DNA of 64,000 bases from PHAA01 sp963665865 (GCA_963665865.2 CAXXWF010000001.1:2046001-2110000), one strand, 5' to 3'; positions 45,604 through 54,418 are shown, numbered from the stretch's first letter. Made by a program: numbers and translations. Notes: generated from the letters alone by a model not told the origin.

Positions 45604-46971
45604 TTAATTATTCAGGGAATGTATTGGGGCCGGAATACGCCCCTGGCGATTAATAAAGCGGGCTGGAGAACTCTGGTTTACTTTCATAACCGGGGCATGA
45701 CCCAGCAAACCTCCAAATTCAACCCAATCTCCTTCTTTTTTTCCGGGTGCCGGTATCAACCTTACCGCAGTGGTCTTGCGGTTTATCATGCCGATAGCTG
45801 CTTCATCTGCAATTATAGCTGAAATTATCTCCGCCGGGGTGTCACCAGGTATCGCTATCATATCCAGTCCCACCGAGCATACACAGGTCATGGCCTCCAG
45901 TTTATCCAGCGTCAACACTCCTTCGGCTACAGCATTAATCATGCCCTGGTCTTCGCTGACCGGAATGAATGCACCGGACAGTCCTCCCACATAGGAAGAT
46001 GCCATGGCTCCGCCTTTTTTGACCGCGTCGTTCAGCATCGCCAGAGCCGCTGTTGATCCATGGGCACCTACTCTTTCCAAGCCCATTGATTCAAGGATAT
46101 CAGCCACACTATCACCTATGGCCGGAGTGGGTGCCAGCGACAGATCGATGATGCCAAAGGGCACACCCAGGCGCTTGGATGCTATCCTCCCTACCATTTC
46201 GCCAGTGCGGGTAATTTTAAAGGCGGTATTTTTTATAATATTAGCCAGTTGACCCAAATCAACATCTGGGTGCTGTTTCACCGCGCTAAGAACCACGCCT
46301 GGCCCACTTATGCCAATATTTAAAACTAATTCCGGTTCACCTACTCCATGGAAAGCCCCGGCCATAAAGGGATTATCTTCGACCGCATTGCAGAAGACAA
46401 CCAGTTTAGCGCATCCCACTCCATCACGGTCTGCAGTAAGTTCAGCCGTCTTCTTGATTATTTTCCCCATCTGATAAACGGCTTCCATATTGATTCCGGC
46501 TTTGGTCGTAGCCAAATTTACAGAGGAGCATACTCGGGCAGTAGTGGACAGGGTCTCGGGAATTGCTTCCAGCAAGGCCAGGTCACCCCGGCTGAACCCT
46601 TTGTGAACCAAGGCGGAAAAACCACCAATAAAGTTAACTCCCACCTCCACGGCGGCCCGATCCAGGTATCTTCCGATGGCAACCATTTCATCACTGGAAA
46701 AGCCGTCGGCAATTATAGAAATGGGAGTAACGGAAATACGTTTGTTAATAATAGGTATTCCATATTCTTTCTCAATATCATCACCTACTTTTACCAGTTG
46801 GGATGCATATTTAACAATCTTCTCATAAGTCCTGCGGCCAGTTTCTTCACCGTTCTGCCCCCGGCAATCCATGATATTAATGCCCATCGTTATGGTTCTA
46901 ATATCCAGATTCTCAGTTTCAAGCATTCTAACCGTTTCCAGAACCTCATCCGGGCTTATACTGAAAGGCAT
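45604..46971 (-). CDS. DUF711/PFL-family protein (UPF0210)
   Basis: A 455-residue protein of the UPF0210 family. RTITMGINIMDCRG near 25-38, GVNFIGGFSALVHKGF near 105, and GAHGSTAALAMLNDAVKKGG near 300 are recognisable. The function is not established; it is normally paired with an ACT-domain protein, here 364 nt upstream. Start ATG 46971 after AGGAGGTG; the longer frame enters a repeat element. The plus-strand frame over this gene is a shadow. Confidence 0.88.
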   Translation of the reverse strand: MPFSISPDEVLETVRMLETENLDIRTITMGINIMDCRGQNGEETGRRTYEKIVKYASQLVKVGDDIEKEYGIPIINKRISVTPISIIADGFSSDEMVAIGRYLDRAAVEVGVNFIGGFSALVHKGFSRGDLALLEAIPETLSTTARVCSSVNLATTKAGINMEAVYQMGKIIKKTAELTADRDGVGCAKLVVFCNAVEDNPFMAGAFHGVGEPELVLNIGISGPGVVLSAVKQHPDVDLGQLANIIKNTAFKITRTGEMVGRIASKRLGVPFGIIDLSLAPTPAIGDSVADILESMGLERVGAHGSTAALAMLNDAVKKGGAMASSYVGGLSGAFIPVSEDQGMINAVAEGVLTLDKLEAMTCVCSVGLDMIAIPGDTPAEIISAIIADEAAIGMINRKTTAVRLIPAPGKKEGDWVEFGGLLGHAPVMKVNQSSPARFINRQGRIPAPIHSLNN

Positions 46972-46992
46972 AACGCACCTCCTAATATTAAT

Positions 46993-47267
46993 ATAGACGC
47001 GGACAACGCGACTTTTATGACTTACGCGGACTATGGTCATTGTTAATACAAAAATAACGTTCGTGTCATCCTGAGTGTAACGAAGGATCTCCTTCGGAGA
47101 ATACCGTATTCGGCGATAAGATCCTTCACTTCGTTCAGGATGACATAAACCTGATGCTCAGGATGACATAAAACCGTTCCCTAATATATTTAATAAAATT
47201 CAAAAACGATCCTATAATCCGCGTTAATCATATAATATCTACGTGCGACGAAGTCGCCCGCGTCTAT
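46993..47267. mobile_element. MITE-like element with 10-bp terminal inverted repeats
   Basis: Begins ATAGACGCGG (46993-47002) and ends CCGCGTCTAT (47258-47267). Near-matching inner ends (CTTACGCGG and CCGCGTTAA) occur at about 47020 and 47219. The centre (47064-47150) is the TCATCCTGAG hairpin family, copy 3. No coding capacity. It lies between the ACT gene and DUF711 and begins 22 nt before the DUF711 start codon. Confidence 0.65.
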
Positions 47268-47302
47268 CGGTCTTCGTCGTTCTTTTCCCTAATTAAACTG
47301 CG

Positions 47303-47325
47303 GGGGAGATGCAACATCTCCCCCA
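47303..47325 (-). terminator. GC-rich hairpin after the ACT-domain gene
   Basis: GGGGGAGATG-t-TGCATCTCCCCC-type stem, just after the stop at 47335. It is followed by GCAGTTTAATT, only weakly T-rich. Confidence 0.5.
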
Positions 47326-47334
47326 CTGATATTC

Positions 47335-47625
47335 CTATATACGATGCATAAACTTAAAAATATCTTCATGCTGAACGGTAATTTGCAGCTCCATAACCTG
47401 TCCCTTGCGGTTTAGTATCTCTCTTAATTCGGCTATTTCGATATTGCTGGCCGCAATGTCAGCTACCATAACCATAGTGAAGAATCCCTGCAGAATCGTT
47501 TGATTAATATCCAGGATATTAATGTGGGCATCAGCCAGAATCGCCGATATACCTGCTATTATCCCCACCCGGTCATGGCCCAATACCGTAATTATGATCT
47601 TTTTTCCTTCTTCACTCCTGGTCAT
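47335..47625 (-). CDS. ACT-domain protein (UPF0237)
   Basis: A 96-residue single-domain ACT regulator, IITVLGHDRVGIIAGISAIL at residues 10-29 and DIAASNIEIAELREIL near 58. ACT domains bind amino acids or other small ligands. It is the partner normally adjacent to DUF711 proteins. Here a 275-bp element separates them. ATG 47625 overlaps no neighbour; ileS ends 2 nt upstream. Confidence 0.88.
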   Translation of the reverse strand: MTRSEEGKKIIITVLGHDRVGIIAGISAILADAHINILDINQTILQGFFTMVMVADIAASNIEIAELREILNRKGQVMELQITVQHEDIFKFMHRI

Positions 47626-47626
47626 T

Positions 47627-50410
47627 TCATCCCTCCAACTTCTCTACTACCCCGGCGCATCTCCCGCAAAGGGTGGGATGTACTTGGTCCTTACCGACAG
47701 ATAGATCAATTATCCAGCACCTTTCACATTTTTCCCCATCCGCGGCTTGCACCTTGACCCATAAACCGGCTACCCCTTCCAGGGCAAGGGCCTGCGCATC
47801 ACGTTTTTCTGCTGCGGCAAGGTCGACCTGGGATACAATCAGGATCTTCTCCAGTTGAGCAGTATTCTTTAGTACGGGCAGCCACTCCTCATCGGCATAG
47901 ATGCTTACCCGCGCACCCAGGGAATGCCCAATAACTTTTTTGACTCGCGCTTCTTCCAGGGCTTTGGTAACCACTTCGCGCAGGGCCAGGATTTTATCCA
48001 TTCTAGTCTCTAAGGCATCATTAATATATTGGTCATGAGCGCCAGGCCAATCCAATAGCTGTACGCTGATCGGCTGCTCTTCCTTTTTAATATATCCCCA
48101 GATTTCTTCGCTTGTAAAGGCCAGAATGGGGGAGAGTATTGCTACCAGGTTTTTTATTAATTCATAAAGTACGGTTTGAGCTGCTTTTCTCTCTACGTCA
48201 TTGGGATCATTGCAATAAAGCTTATCTTTAAGAACATCAAAGTAGATGTTACTCAGATCTACCGTACAGAAGTTGTGAACCGCATGAAATACCACATGAA
48301 ATTCAAATTCTTCAAACGCTTTGGTAACTCGGCGAACTAGCTTATCCATTCTCATTAAGGCCCATTTATCTAGTTCCGTAAGATCATCATAGGGTATGGC
48401 GTCTTTATCCGGCTCAAAATCATACAGGTTGCCGAGGATAAAACGGCAGGTATTTCTTATCTTCCGATAGGCTTCACTGGATTGTTTGATAATGTTTTTG
48501 GAAACGCTGATATCATTGCGATAATCAGCCGATGCTACCCAGAGCCTTAATATGTCCGCACCCATTTCGTTTATCATTGCCAGCGGATCTACTACATTAC
48601 CCATTGATTTGGACATCTTATAACCTTTTTCATCCACTACAAAACCATGAGTTAAGACTTTCTTATATGGCGCAATCCCTCTTACGGCAACGGATGTAGA
48701 CAACGAGGAATTAAACCACCCCCGGTGCTGATCACTGCCTTCCAAATATAAATCGGCCGGCCACCTCAATTCAGGGCGAGTTTCCAGAACTGCTATGTGG
48801 CTGGAACCTGAATCAAACCATACGTCCATAATATCAGTTTCTTTCGTAAATTCCTCACCGGAGCAGGATGGACATTTAAATCCATCCGGAACTAGTTCAC
48901 CTGCTTCCTTTGCAAACCAAATGTCGGATCCATATTGGGAGAACATATTACTGATATGCTCTATGGTTGCCTGGTTGATAATAGTCTCTCCACAGGCTGA
49001 ACAATAGAAAATGGGGATGGGAACGCCCCAGGTACGTTGACGGGAAATACACCAGTCGCCTCTATCACGAATCATATTGTAAATTCGATCCCGTCCCCAG
49101 GCAGGTATCCACTCGACGCTGTCTATGGCCTCTAAGGCCTGCTGACGAAAGCCATCTACCGAGGCAAACCACTGGTCGGTAGCCCTGTATACGATTGGAT
49201 TCTTGCATCTCCAGCAATGGGGGTACTGATGAGAATAGTTGGCTGCTTTAAGCAGCATACCCTTTTCTTCCAGCTCTTCTATTATATTTTTGTTGGCCTT
49301 GTGCACGTAAAGGCCTTCAAATTTACCGGCTTCGGCCGTGAAGCGCCCCCTATCATCTACGGGTGATAAAACCTCTAGCCCATATTCCTTGCCTACATAG
49401 AAGTCGTCTTCACCATGTCCTGGAGCAGTATGAACGGCTCCTGTCCCGGCCTCTAGAGTTACGTGTTCGCCCAGTATTACCAGTGATTCACGATCGATAA
49501 ACGGATGGGTACAGATAGCCCGATCCAGCTGTTTGCCCTTGAATTGACTGATAATGTTAACGTTTTCCCAGCCCAGCTCTTTAGTTACATCCGCCAATAA
49601 CCCTTGGGCGAGGACATACTTTTCGCCGTTAACTTCCACCAGCAGGTATTCATAATCAGGGTTCAGGCAGATACCCATATTGGCAGGGAGGGTCCATGGA
49701 GTAGTCGTCCATATAATCACAAAGGCATCCTCTGGAATTACACCCTTACCATCTTTAACTGGAAATTTAACATAGATAGACGGTGACACTTTATCTGCAT
49801 ACTCTATTTCTGCCTCAGCCAGGGCAGTTTCGCAATCGGCACACCAATAGACCGGCTTCAGCCCTTTGTATATATAGCCTTTATTGGCCATATCTCCAAA
49901 GACCTTGATCTGGCTGCCTTCAAACTCAGGATTAAGCGTAAGATAGGGTTTATCCCAATCCCCTCTTACCCCTAGTCTCTTAAATTGCTCCATTTGAATT
50001 CCCACATATTTAAGGGCATAGTCACGACAATAATGCCTGAACTCCACTATATCAGTTTTATGGCGATCAATGCCCAGGTGTTTAATGGCCTGTTGTTCAA
50101 TAGGGAGCCCATGCGTATCCCAACCTGGAACATAGGGTGCATCAAATCCCAGCATCGAACGCTGTTTGACGATTATATCTTTCAATACCTTGTTCAGAGT
50201 GTGACCCAGATGTATGTCTCCATTGGCATAGGGAGGACCGTCATGGAGTATAAACTTTTCCTGACCCCGATTCTTATCCTGAATTTGCTGATAAATATCA
50301 ATGCTATTCCAGAAATCAATAATCTCTGGCTCCCGGGTGGGAAGATTAGCTCGCATCGGGAATTCAGTCTGAGGCAGATTCAGGGTTCCATCGTATTTGC
50401 CTTTGGCCAT
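47627..50410 (-). CDS. ileS: Isoleucyl-tRNA synthetase
   Basis: A 927-residue class I synthetase, complete: HLGHTLNK (HIGH motif) near residues 67-74, the CP1 editing domain, WFDSGSSH near 531, KMSKSMGN near 603 and the C-terminal zinc cysteines CERCW and CGRCAG near 898-922. It attaches Ile to tRNA. Ribosome site AAGGTGG, start ATG 50410. The leader lacks a recognisable T-box but keeps a T-box-style terminator. Confidence 0.97.
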   Translation of the reverse strand: MAKGKYDGTLNLPQTEFPMRANLPTREPEIIDFWNSIDIYQQIQDKNRGQEKFILHDGPPYANGDIHLGHTLNKVLKDIIVKQRSMLGFDAPYVPGWDTHGLPIEQQAIKHLGIDRHKTDIVEFRHYCRDYALKYVGIQMEQFKRLGVRGDWDKPYLTLNPEFEGSQIKVFGDMANKGYIYKGLKPVYWCADCETALAEAEIEYADKVSPSIYVKFPVKDGKGVIPEDAFVIIWTTTPWTLPANMGICLNPDYEYLLVEVNGEKYVLAQGLLADVTKELGWENVNIISQFKGKQLDRAICTHPFIDRESLVILGEHVTLEAGTGAVHTAPGHGEDDFYVGKEYGLEVLSPVDDRGRFTAEAGKFEGLYVHKANKNIIEELEEKGMLLKAANYSHQYPHCWRCKNPIVYRATDQWFASVDGFRQQALEAIDSVEWIPAWGRDRIYNMIRDRGDWCISRQRTWGVPIPIFYCSACGETIINQATIEHISNMFSQYGSDIWFAKEAGELVPDGFKCPSCSGEEFTKETDIMDVWFDSGSSHIAVLETRPELRWPADLYLEGSDQHRGWFNSSLSTSVAVRGIAPYKKVLTHGFVVDEKGYKMSKSMGNVVDPLAMINEMGADILRLWVASADYRNDISVSKNIIKQSSEAYRKIRNTCRFILGNLYDFEPDKDAIPYDDLTELDKWALMRMDKLVRRVTKAFEEFEFHVVFHAVHNFCTVDLSNIYFDVLKDKLYCNDPNDVERKAAQTVLYELIKNLVAILSPILAFTSEEIWGYIKKEEQPISVQLLDWPGAHDQYINDALETRMDKILALREVVTKALEEARVKKVIGHSLGARVSIYADEEWLPVLKNTAQLEKILIVSQVDLAAAEKRDAQALALEGVAGLWVKVQAADGEKCERCWIIDLSVGKDQVHPTLCGRCAGVVEKLEG

Positions 50411-50464
50411 TTAAAAAACCACCTTACCAAGTTTAATTTATTCAACCCTTAATTAACAAAATAC

Positions 50465-50495
50465 CTCTCATCCCCAAGGGACGAAAGGTTTTTAT
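50465..50495 (-). promoter_or_regulatory. T-box-style terminator hairpin in the ileS leader (degenerate)
   Basis: ACCTTTCGTCCC / GGGATGAGAGGT hairpin resembling the terminator of the T-box at 13350-13377, in the expected position before ileS. The conserved GGGTGGTACC antiterminator sequence is absent, and a repeat element occupies the space upstream. Confidence 0.5.
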
Positions 50496-50559
50496 TCCCT
50501 AAAAACGTAATATATTTTAGCATATAGACCCTAACAAAACAACTATTGGCAGAAAAGGG

Positions 50560-50625
50560 GCAGAGGGACAGGTTCATTGTCCCGCTTTGTACCTCCGGAG
50601 CGGGATACTGAACCTGTCCCCTTGT
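50560..50625. repeat. GGGACAGGTTCA palindromic repeat
   Basis: GGGACAGGTTCA and AGCGGGA arms are repeated inverted around the central palindrome CTCCGGAG, giving a long hairpin with near-perfect arms. It belongs to the same family as 784-812, 52155-52240 and 52872-52910. The remainder of the 50411-50697 gap adds an imperfect hairpin (AAACAGACCAGAGGA / TGATCTGTTTGTT) after it, near 50650-50680. Confidence 0.7.
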
Positions 50626-50697
50626 CCTCGTTGCTGCCCTAAGGTCAAACAGACCAGAGGACGCTTCCCTTGATCTGTTTGTTCCTTAATATCATCT

Positions 50698-51159
50698 TCA
50701 CATTAAGCCCACATAAACATTAACATCGATACCATCTACAATAAAGCTTATTAATATTACTTGGTTTGCTGGTAGGGTAGCAGTTCCAAAATCACTAATC
50801 ATCACAGTAGGGGGAGAAATGTCCAATCCGCTTATTCCAACATTATTGAACTGTGTACATGCATTGGCACATACCATATTTCCCATTTCTGAAATCGCAC
50901 TTTGGGCTAAAGAATCAAAACTGCTTACCTCCATTCCCATCATCATTTTCGACGCGAAAGTCATAGCTGACTCAATGCTCATGCCAATCAGGACTACTCC
51001 TTTGATACTTCCGTATAAGCCTATATCAATGAGTATTCCACTATACTCCACACTCGAACCTAATAAGGCGATTTTAGTCTTTACTATGGAATCAAATCCT
51101 ATTTGCGGTATTATTTCGGAAAATGCGGCCAGTATCGGATTAATATGCTTTACATCCAT
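50698..51159 (-). CDS. CheX-type chemotaxis phosphatase-like protein
   Basis: A 153-residue CheC/CheX-fold protein. The motif SAISEMGNMVCANACTQ (residues about 88-104) carries the E-x2-N pair used by CheX to dephosphorylate CheY-P. It overlaps the upstream receiver-CheX fusion by 10 nt. No chemoreceptor or flagellar gene is in the window; its partner may be the fused receiver. Confidence 0.85.
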   Translation of the reverse strand: MDVKHINPILAAFSEIIPQIGFDSIVKTKIALLGSSVEYSGILIDIGLYGSIKGVVLIGMSIESAMTFASKMMMGMEVSSFDSLAQSAISEMGNMVCANACTQFNNVGISGLDISPPTVMISDFGTATLPANQVILISFIVDGIDVNVYVGLM

Positions 51160-52022
51160 AGAGTTGATCCTTTCTTGAAGCCGATACCGAAAAAGATACT
51201 GCCAAATCCAGTTTCAACACAGTAACTATGTATATTTAAACTAGGACTGGCAATCTCGGCAGAGCTGCTGGTAAATACGCTTGGGGGCGCTACCCGTAAA
51301 CTATAAGTCTTATTCAGTTTATTCAACATCGAGCAAGCTACTCCCGCTACGATATTCGCCAATTCAGCTACCATTGCCAGAGTCTCATCTCGGTCTTTGG
51401 AGGGACGATTCAACAATGAAGACACGCATTTTTCAGCAACATCAATAGATAAATCCAAAATCATGGTACCGGAATAATGTCCAATAACACCTATTATCGC
51501 TGTAATACCTTGCGATAGGAACTGCTGATTATTGGTGCTGGTCGGGGTAAAAGTAACCGGGCATTTGGTCATGCGGGTTAGGTTTTGAGCCAGAGATTCT
51601 TTGAATAATTCAATTCCTCTGTCTAATATTTGCAGATATAATGTATCCGGGGACATTATATTATCAATTATTCCAAGTAATATCTCTTGGTCGAGTGGTT
51701 TTTGGACATAACCGATTATACCTACGCGTCGTGCTTCTGCTTCTGTTTGTTCGTCTTTCATGGAACTAATCAGGATAATTTTGGCATTTTGATCATATAG
51801 TCGCAGTGCCGTAGTGCATTCAAACCCATCGGTACCGGGCATAATCAGGTCCATAGTCACAAAATCAGGTTTGCAATTGGCATATATGTCAACCAAAGAG
51901 TCAATGCAATCAGCTTCACCAACCACCTCACATCCGATTTGGCGTAAATTTTCAGCAATCATTGTACGGGAGAAGGCTGAGTCATCTACGATCATGACTT
52001 TATATCCGCTCATTTTAAGCAT
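51150..52022 (-). CDS. Receiver-CheX fusion response regulator
   Basis: A 290-residue protein. Residues 5-120 form a receiver domain with IVDDSAFSR near 10 and phosphorylated Asp in FVTMDLIMPG near 57, and Lys in YVQKPLD near 107. Residues 130-290 are a CheX-like domain with VAELANIVAGVACSMLN near 217 (E-x2-N). A built-in phosphatase on a receiver suggests self-limiting signalling. ATG may be 52022 or two codons later. Confidence 0.86.
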   Translation of the reverse strand: MLKMSGYKVMIVDDSAFSRTMIAENLRQIGCEVVGEADCIDSLVDIYANCKPDFVTMDLIMPGTDGFECTTALRLYDQNAKIILISSMKDEQTEAEARRVGIIGYVQKPLDQEILLGIIDNIMSPDTLYLQILDRGIELFKESLAQNLTRMTKCPVTFTPTSTNNQQFLSQGITAIIGVIGHYSGTMILDLSIDVAEKCVSSLLNRPSKDRDETLAMVAELANIVAGVACSMLNKLNKTYSLRVAPPSVFTSSSAEIASPSLNIHSYCVETGFGSIFFGIGFKKGSTLWM

Positions 52023-52109
52023 CTCTCCTCTTTATTCATCTTCTTATCCATATTTTGCCATAGTTATCTTATAGCGTAATAATAGGAATAAATAAATCTA
52101 TTCCATCCC

Positions 52110-52245
52110 TTATATCGGCAATTATTTATTTTTTTTAACTTTCCGACAGATATCCGTACAAATGCCAAGGGAACGCTTCTTTTGTCACGCGCTTCTCAGC
52201 TGGCTTGGTGTGTCAAAAGAACCGCCCCCCTGTCACATTGGCAAT
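52110..52245. repeat. Palindromic element flanked by copies of the nth 3' end
   Basis: GCAATTATTTAT...GATATCC occurs at about 52116-52154 and again at 52243-52281, the second being the real nth end. Between them lie CTTCTTTTGTCAC and GTGTCAAAAGAA (inverted repeat) and CCGCCCCCCTGTCAC, a common firmicute repeat. Direct flanking copies of about 42 bp with a few mismatches surround it. Confidence 0.7.
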
Positions 52246-52910
52246 TATTTATCTTTATTCACTTTCTGGCAGATATCCTCCAAAACACAATGTATACAAT
52301 CAGGTTTTCGGGCCCTACATACTTCCCGGCCGTGGAATATAAAAAGGTGATGGGCTTTGCTCCAATGATTAATTGGAATGATTGCTTTTAATCCCTTTTC
52401 GGTTTTTTCCGGATTAGTTTCTTTGACCAGACCCAGCCGGTTGCTTACCCGCTGGACATGAGTGTCAACTCCCAAACCAGGTTGGTCAAAACCGACTGAC
52501 ATCATCACATTGGCTGTTTTTCGACCGACTCCTGGCAATTCCAATAGTGCATTAAAATCCGCAGGCACCTCGCCCCGGTATTTCTCCAGCAAGATGCCTG
52601 AAAGGCCCTTAATATGTTTCGCTTTGCTTTTATTCAGACCTACTCCATGAATCAGTTCCTCCAAAACTACAAGATCTGTCTGAGCAAAATCTTCTGGCGT
52701 ACGATAGTTTTTAAAGAGTTCGGCGGTTACCCGGTTAACTTGCGCATCGGTACTCTGGGCCGACAGTACCACGGCTACCAGCAGTTCAAAAGGGGTAGAA
52801 AACCGCAGCATGGTTCCCGCCTCCGGGTACTCAAGCTGCAAGCGCCGTATGATCTCCTCAGCTAAATCTTTTGGGTGGGACAACGGACCCGTCCCTTTGT
52901 CCTTGGTCAC
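52245..52910 (-). CDS. nth: Endonuclease III
   Basis: A 221-residue DNA glycosylase/AP lyase. Helix-hairpin-helix LPGVGRKTANVMMSVGF near residues 122-138 (catalytic Lys) and catalytic Asp in VDTHVQRVSNRLGL near 148; [4Fe-4S] cysteines CRARKPDCIHCVLEDIC near 197-213. Removes oxidised pyrimidines. Start GTG 52910, 8 nt after AAGGTG inside the end of glnQ. Its first residues (DKGTGPLSHP) are encoded by a repeat. Confidence 0.95.
   Translation of the reverse strand: MTKDKGTGPLSHPKDLAEEIIRRLQLEYPEAGTMLRFSTPFELLVAVVLSAQSTDAQVNRVTAELFKNYRTPEDFAQTDLVVLEELIHGVGLNKSKAKHIKGLSGILLEKYRGEVPADFNALLELPGVGRKTANVMMSVGFDQPGLGVDTHVQRVSNRLGLVKETNPEKTEKGLKAIIPINHWSKAHHLFIFHGREVCRARKPDCIHCVLEDICQKVNKDK
52872..52910. 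repeat. GGGACA-family repeat that encodes the Nth N-terminus
   Basis: GGGACGGGTCCGTTGTCCC-type inverted repeat plus GGACAAAGG on the minus strand, resembling the elements at 784, 50560 and 52155. It is inside the nth coding region between the start codon and the first conserved residues. Confidence 0.55.
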
Positions 52911-52911
52911 G

Positions 52912-53634
52912 TTATAACACCTTACTTAAGAAAGACTGGGTTCGGGCGTTATGCGGATTATCAAATATCTGCGCTGGTGATCCTTCTTCCATAATTACAC
53001 CCTCATCCATAAATAGAACCCGGTGCCCAACTTCACGAGCAAAACCCATTTCATGAGTAACTACCATCATGGTCATGCCTTCGTGAGCCAAAGCTTTCAT
53101 AACTTCCAGTACTTCACCGACCATTTCTGGGTCTAAAGCTGAGGTCGGCTCATCAAAAAGCATAACCTTGGGGTGCATTGCCAGGGCTCGTGCTATCGCT
53201 ACCCTTTGCTTCTGCCCGCCTGACAACTGGTTGGGATAAACACTGGACTTGTCCATTAAGCCGACTTTTCTAAGCAGTTCATTGGCAATAATTTCGGCTT
53301 CTTGTCTTGGCATCCCTTTGATCTTTATAGGACCCATCGTAATGTTTTCCAGCGTAGTTTTATGGGGAAAAAGATTAAACAGCTGAAATACCATACCGAC
53401 TTGCTGTCTAATCTTATTAATATCAGTCTTGGGTGAAGTAATTTCTTCTCCATCAATAAATATCTGTCCGCTATTTACCGTTTCCAGCTGGTTAATGCAG
53501 CGCAATAGCGTGCTTTTGCCAGATCCGCTGGGCCCTATTACGCATACTACTTCCCGAGGAGCAATACGGCAGTTTATGCCTTTCAGGACTTCCAGTTTGC
53601 CAAATTGTTTATGAATATTATTGACCTGGATCAT
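52912..53634 (-). CDS. glnQ: Polar amino acid ABC transporter ATPase (GlnQ-type)
   Basis: A 240-residue ATPase, Walker A GPSGSGKSTLLR near residues 34-45, signature LSGGQKQRVAIARAL near 133 and Walker B VMLFDEPTSALD near 154. PAAT-family transporter ATPase. Start 53634 overlaps the permease stop by 4 nt. Substrate amino acid is not readable. Confidence 0.95.
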   Translation of the reverse strand: MIQVNNIHKQFGKLEVLKGINCRIAPREVVCVIGPSGSGKSTLLRCINQLETVNSGQIFIDGEEITSPKTDINKIRQQVGMVFQLFNLFPHKTTLENITMGPIKIKGMPRQEAEIIANELLRKVGLMDKSSVYPNQLSGGQKQRVAIARALAMHPKVMLFDEPTSALDPEMVGEVLEVMKALAHEGMTMMVVTHEMGFAREVGHRVLFMDEGVIMEEGSPAQIFDNPHNARTQSFLSKVL

Positions 53635-54341
53635 TCCGTCGCCATCCTCCTCTCTATATAATCCCCTAACAGGGCAAGGGTCTTAGTCATAATGAAATAT
53701 ATAATGGCAACTGTTCCCCATATCCACGCTGCTTCAAAATAGGTGGAGTATAGCAATTTCCCGCGCAGGGTTAGTTCTTCTGCAGAGATTACCGCTACCA
53801 GCGAGGTATCCTTTAATACCGCTATGAACTCATTGAGAAGTGGGGGAATTACTATCTTGAAAGCTTGCGGCAATATAACATAAGTCATAGCCTGGCGAGT
53901 CGTCATCCCTATGGAGCGAGCGGCTTCCATCTGGCCTCTATCCACGGCCTGTATTCCTGCCCGTACGATTTCCGCCGTGTAAGCACCACAATTAAGTGAA
54001 CACGCAATTACGGCTGCAACAAAGGGCGAAGCATTCATAAATAGGGGCAATATTCCAAAGTATAGGAGTAGTATTTGCACAAACAGGGGCGTGCCACGGA
54101 AAAAATCAATATATGCGGATGCTATGGAAAAAAGGATGCGATTCTTGGATAACTTAAATAGTCCCGCAATTAAGCCCAGCAGCATACCAAAGATAACTGA
54201 TAAGGTTGTAATCTGGAGGGTCAACAAAGCGCCTTCAAGAAGATAGATAAAGTTTTTAGAAACCACCTGTAGCCCGTTAATAGCCAGCAAGGAATCTATA
54301 TAACTACTGCCATAAATCCATTGTATTGCCATATGCGGCAT
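53631..54341 (-). CDS. glnP: Polar amino acid ABC transporter permease
   Basis: A 236-residue permease with about five helices and the ABC permease motif EAARSIGMTTRQAMTYVILPQ near residues 155-175. The first ATG (54341) follows GGGGGGAG at 7 nt. It forms the membrane channel with GlnQ. Confidence 0.93.
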   Translation of the reverse strand: MPHMAIQWIYGSSYIDSLLAINGLQVVSKNFIYLLEGALLTLQITTLSVIFGMLLGLIAGLFKLSKNRILFSIASAYIDFFRGTPLFVQILLLYFGILPLFMNASPFVAAVIACSLNCGAYTAEIVRAGIQAVDRGQMEAARSIGMTTRQAMTYVILPQAFKIVIPPLLNEFIAVLKDTSLVAVISAEELTLRGKLLYSTYFEAAWIWGTVAIIYFIMTKTLALLGDYIERRMATE

Positions 54342-54364
54342 ATATTGGCTCCCCCCTTAATAAA

Positions 54365-54407
54365 ACAGCTAAAGCGCGAGAAAAACACTCGCGCTTTTAG
54401 CTTTAGA
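54365..54407 (-). terminator. Attenuator/terminator between glnH and glnP
   Basis: AGCTAAAAGCGCGAG / CTCGCGCTTTAGCT stem followed in the minus direction by GTTTTATT. Likely reduces expression of the permease and ATPase relative to the binding protein. Confidence 0.75.
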
Positions 54408-54418
54408 CCTTTAACCGA

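Noticed and set aside
46348..47046. Plus-strand 232-codon frame over the DUF711 gene
   Set aside because: Antisense to a conserved gene; the translation has no family pattern and includes part of the repeat element.
52156..52172. TGGCATTTGTACGG on the minus strand as a sigma-54 site
   Set aside because: No TTGC at -12; it is part of the repeat next to nth.
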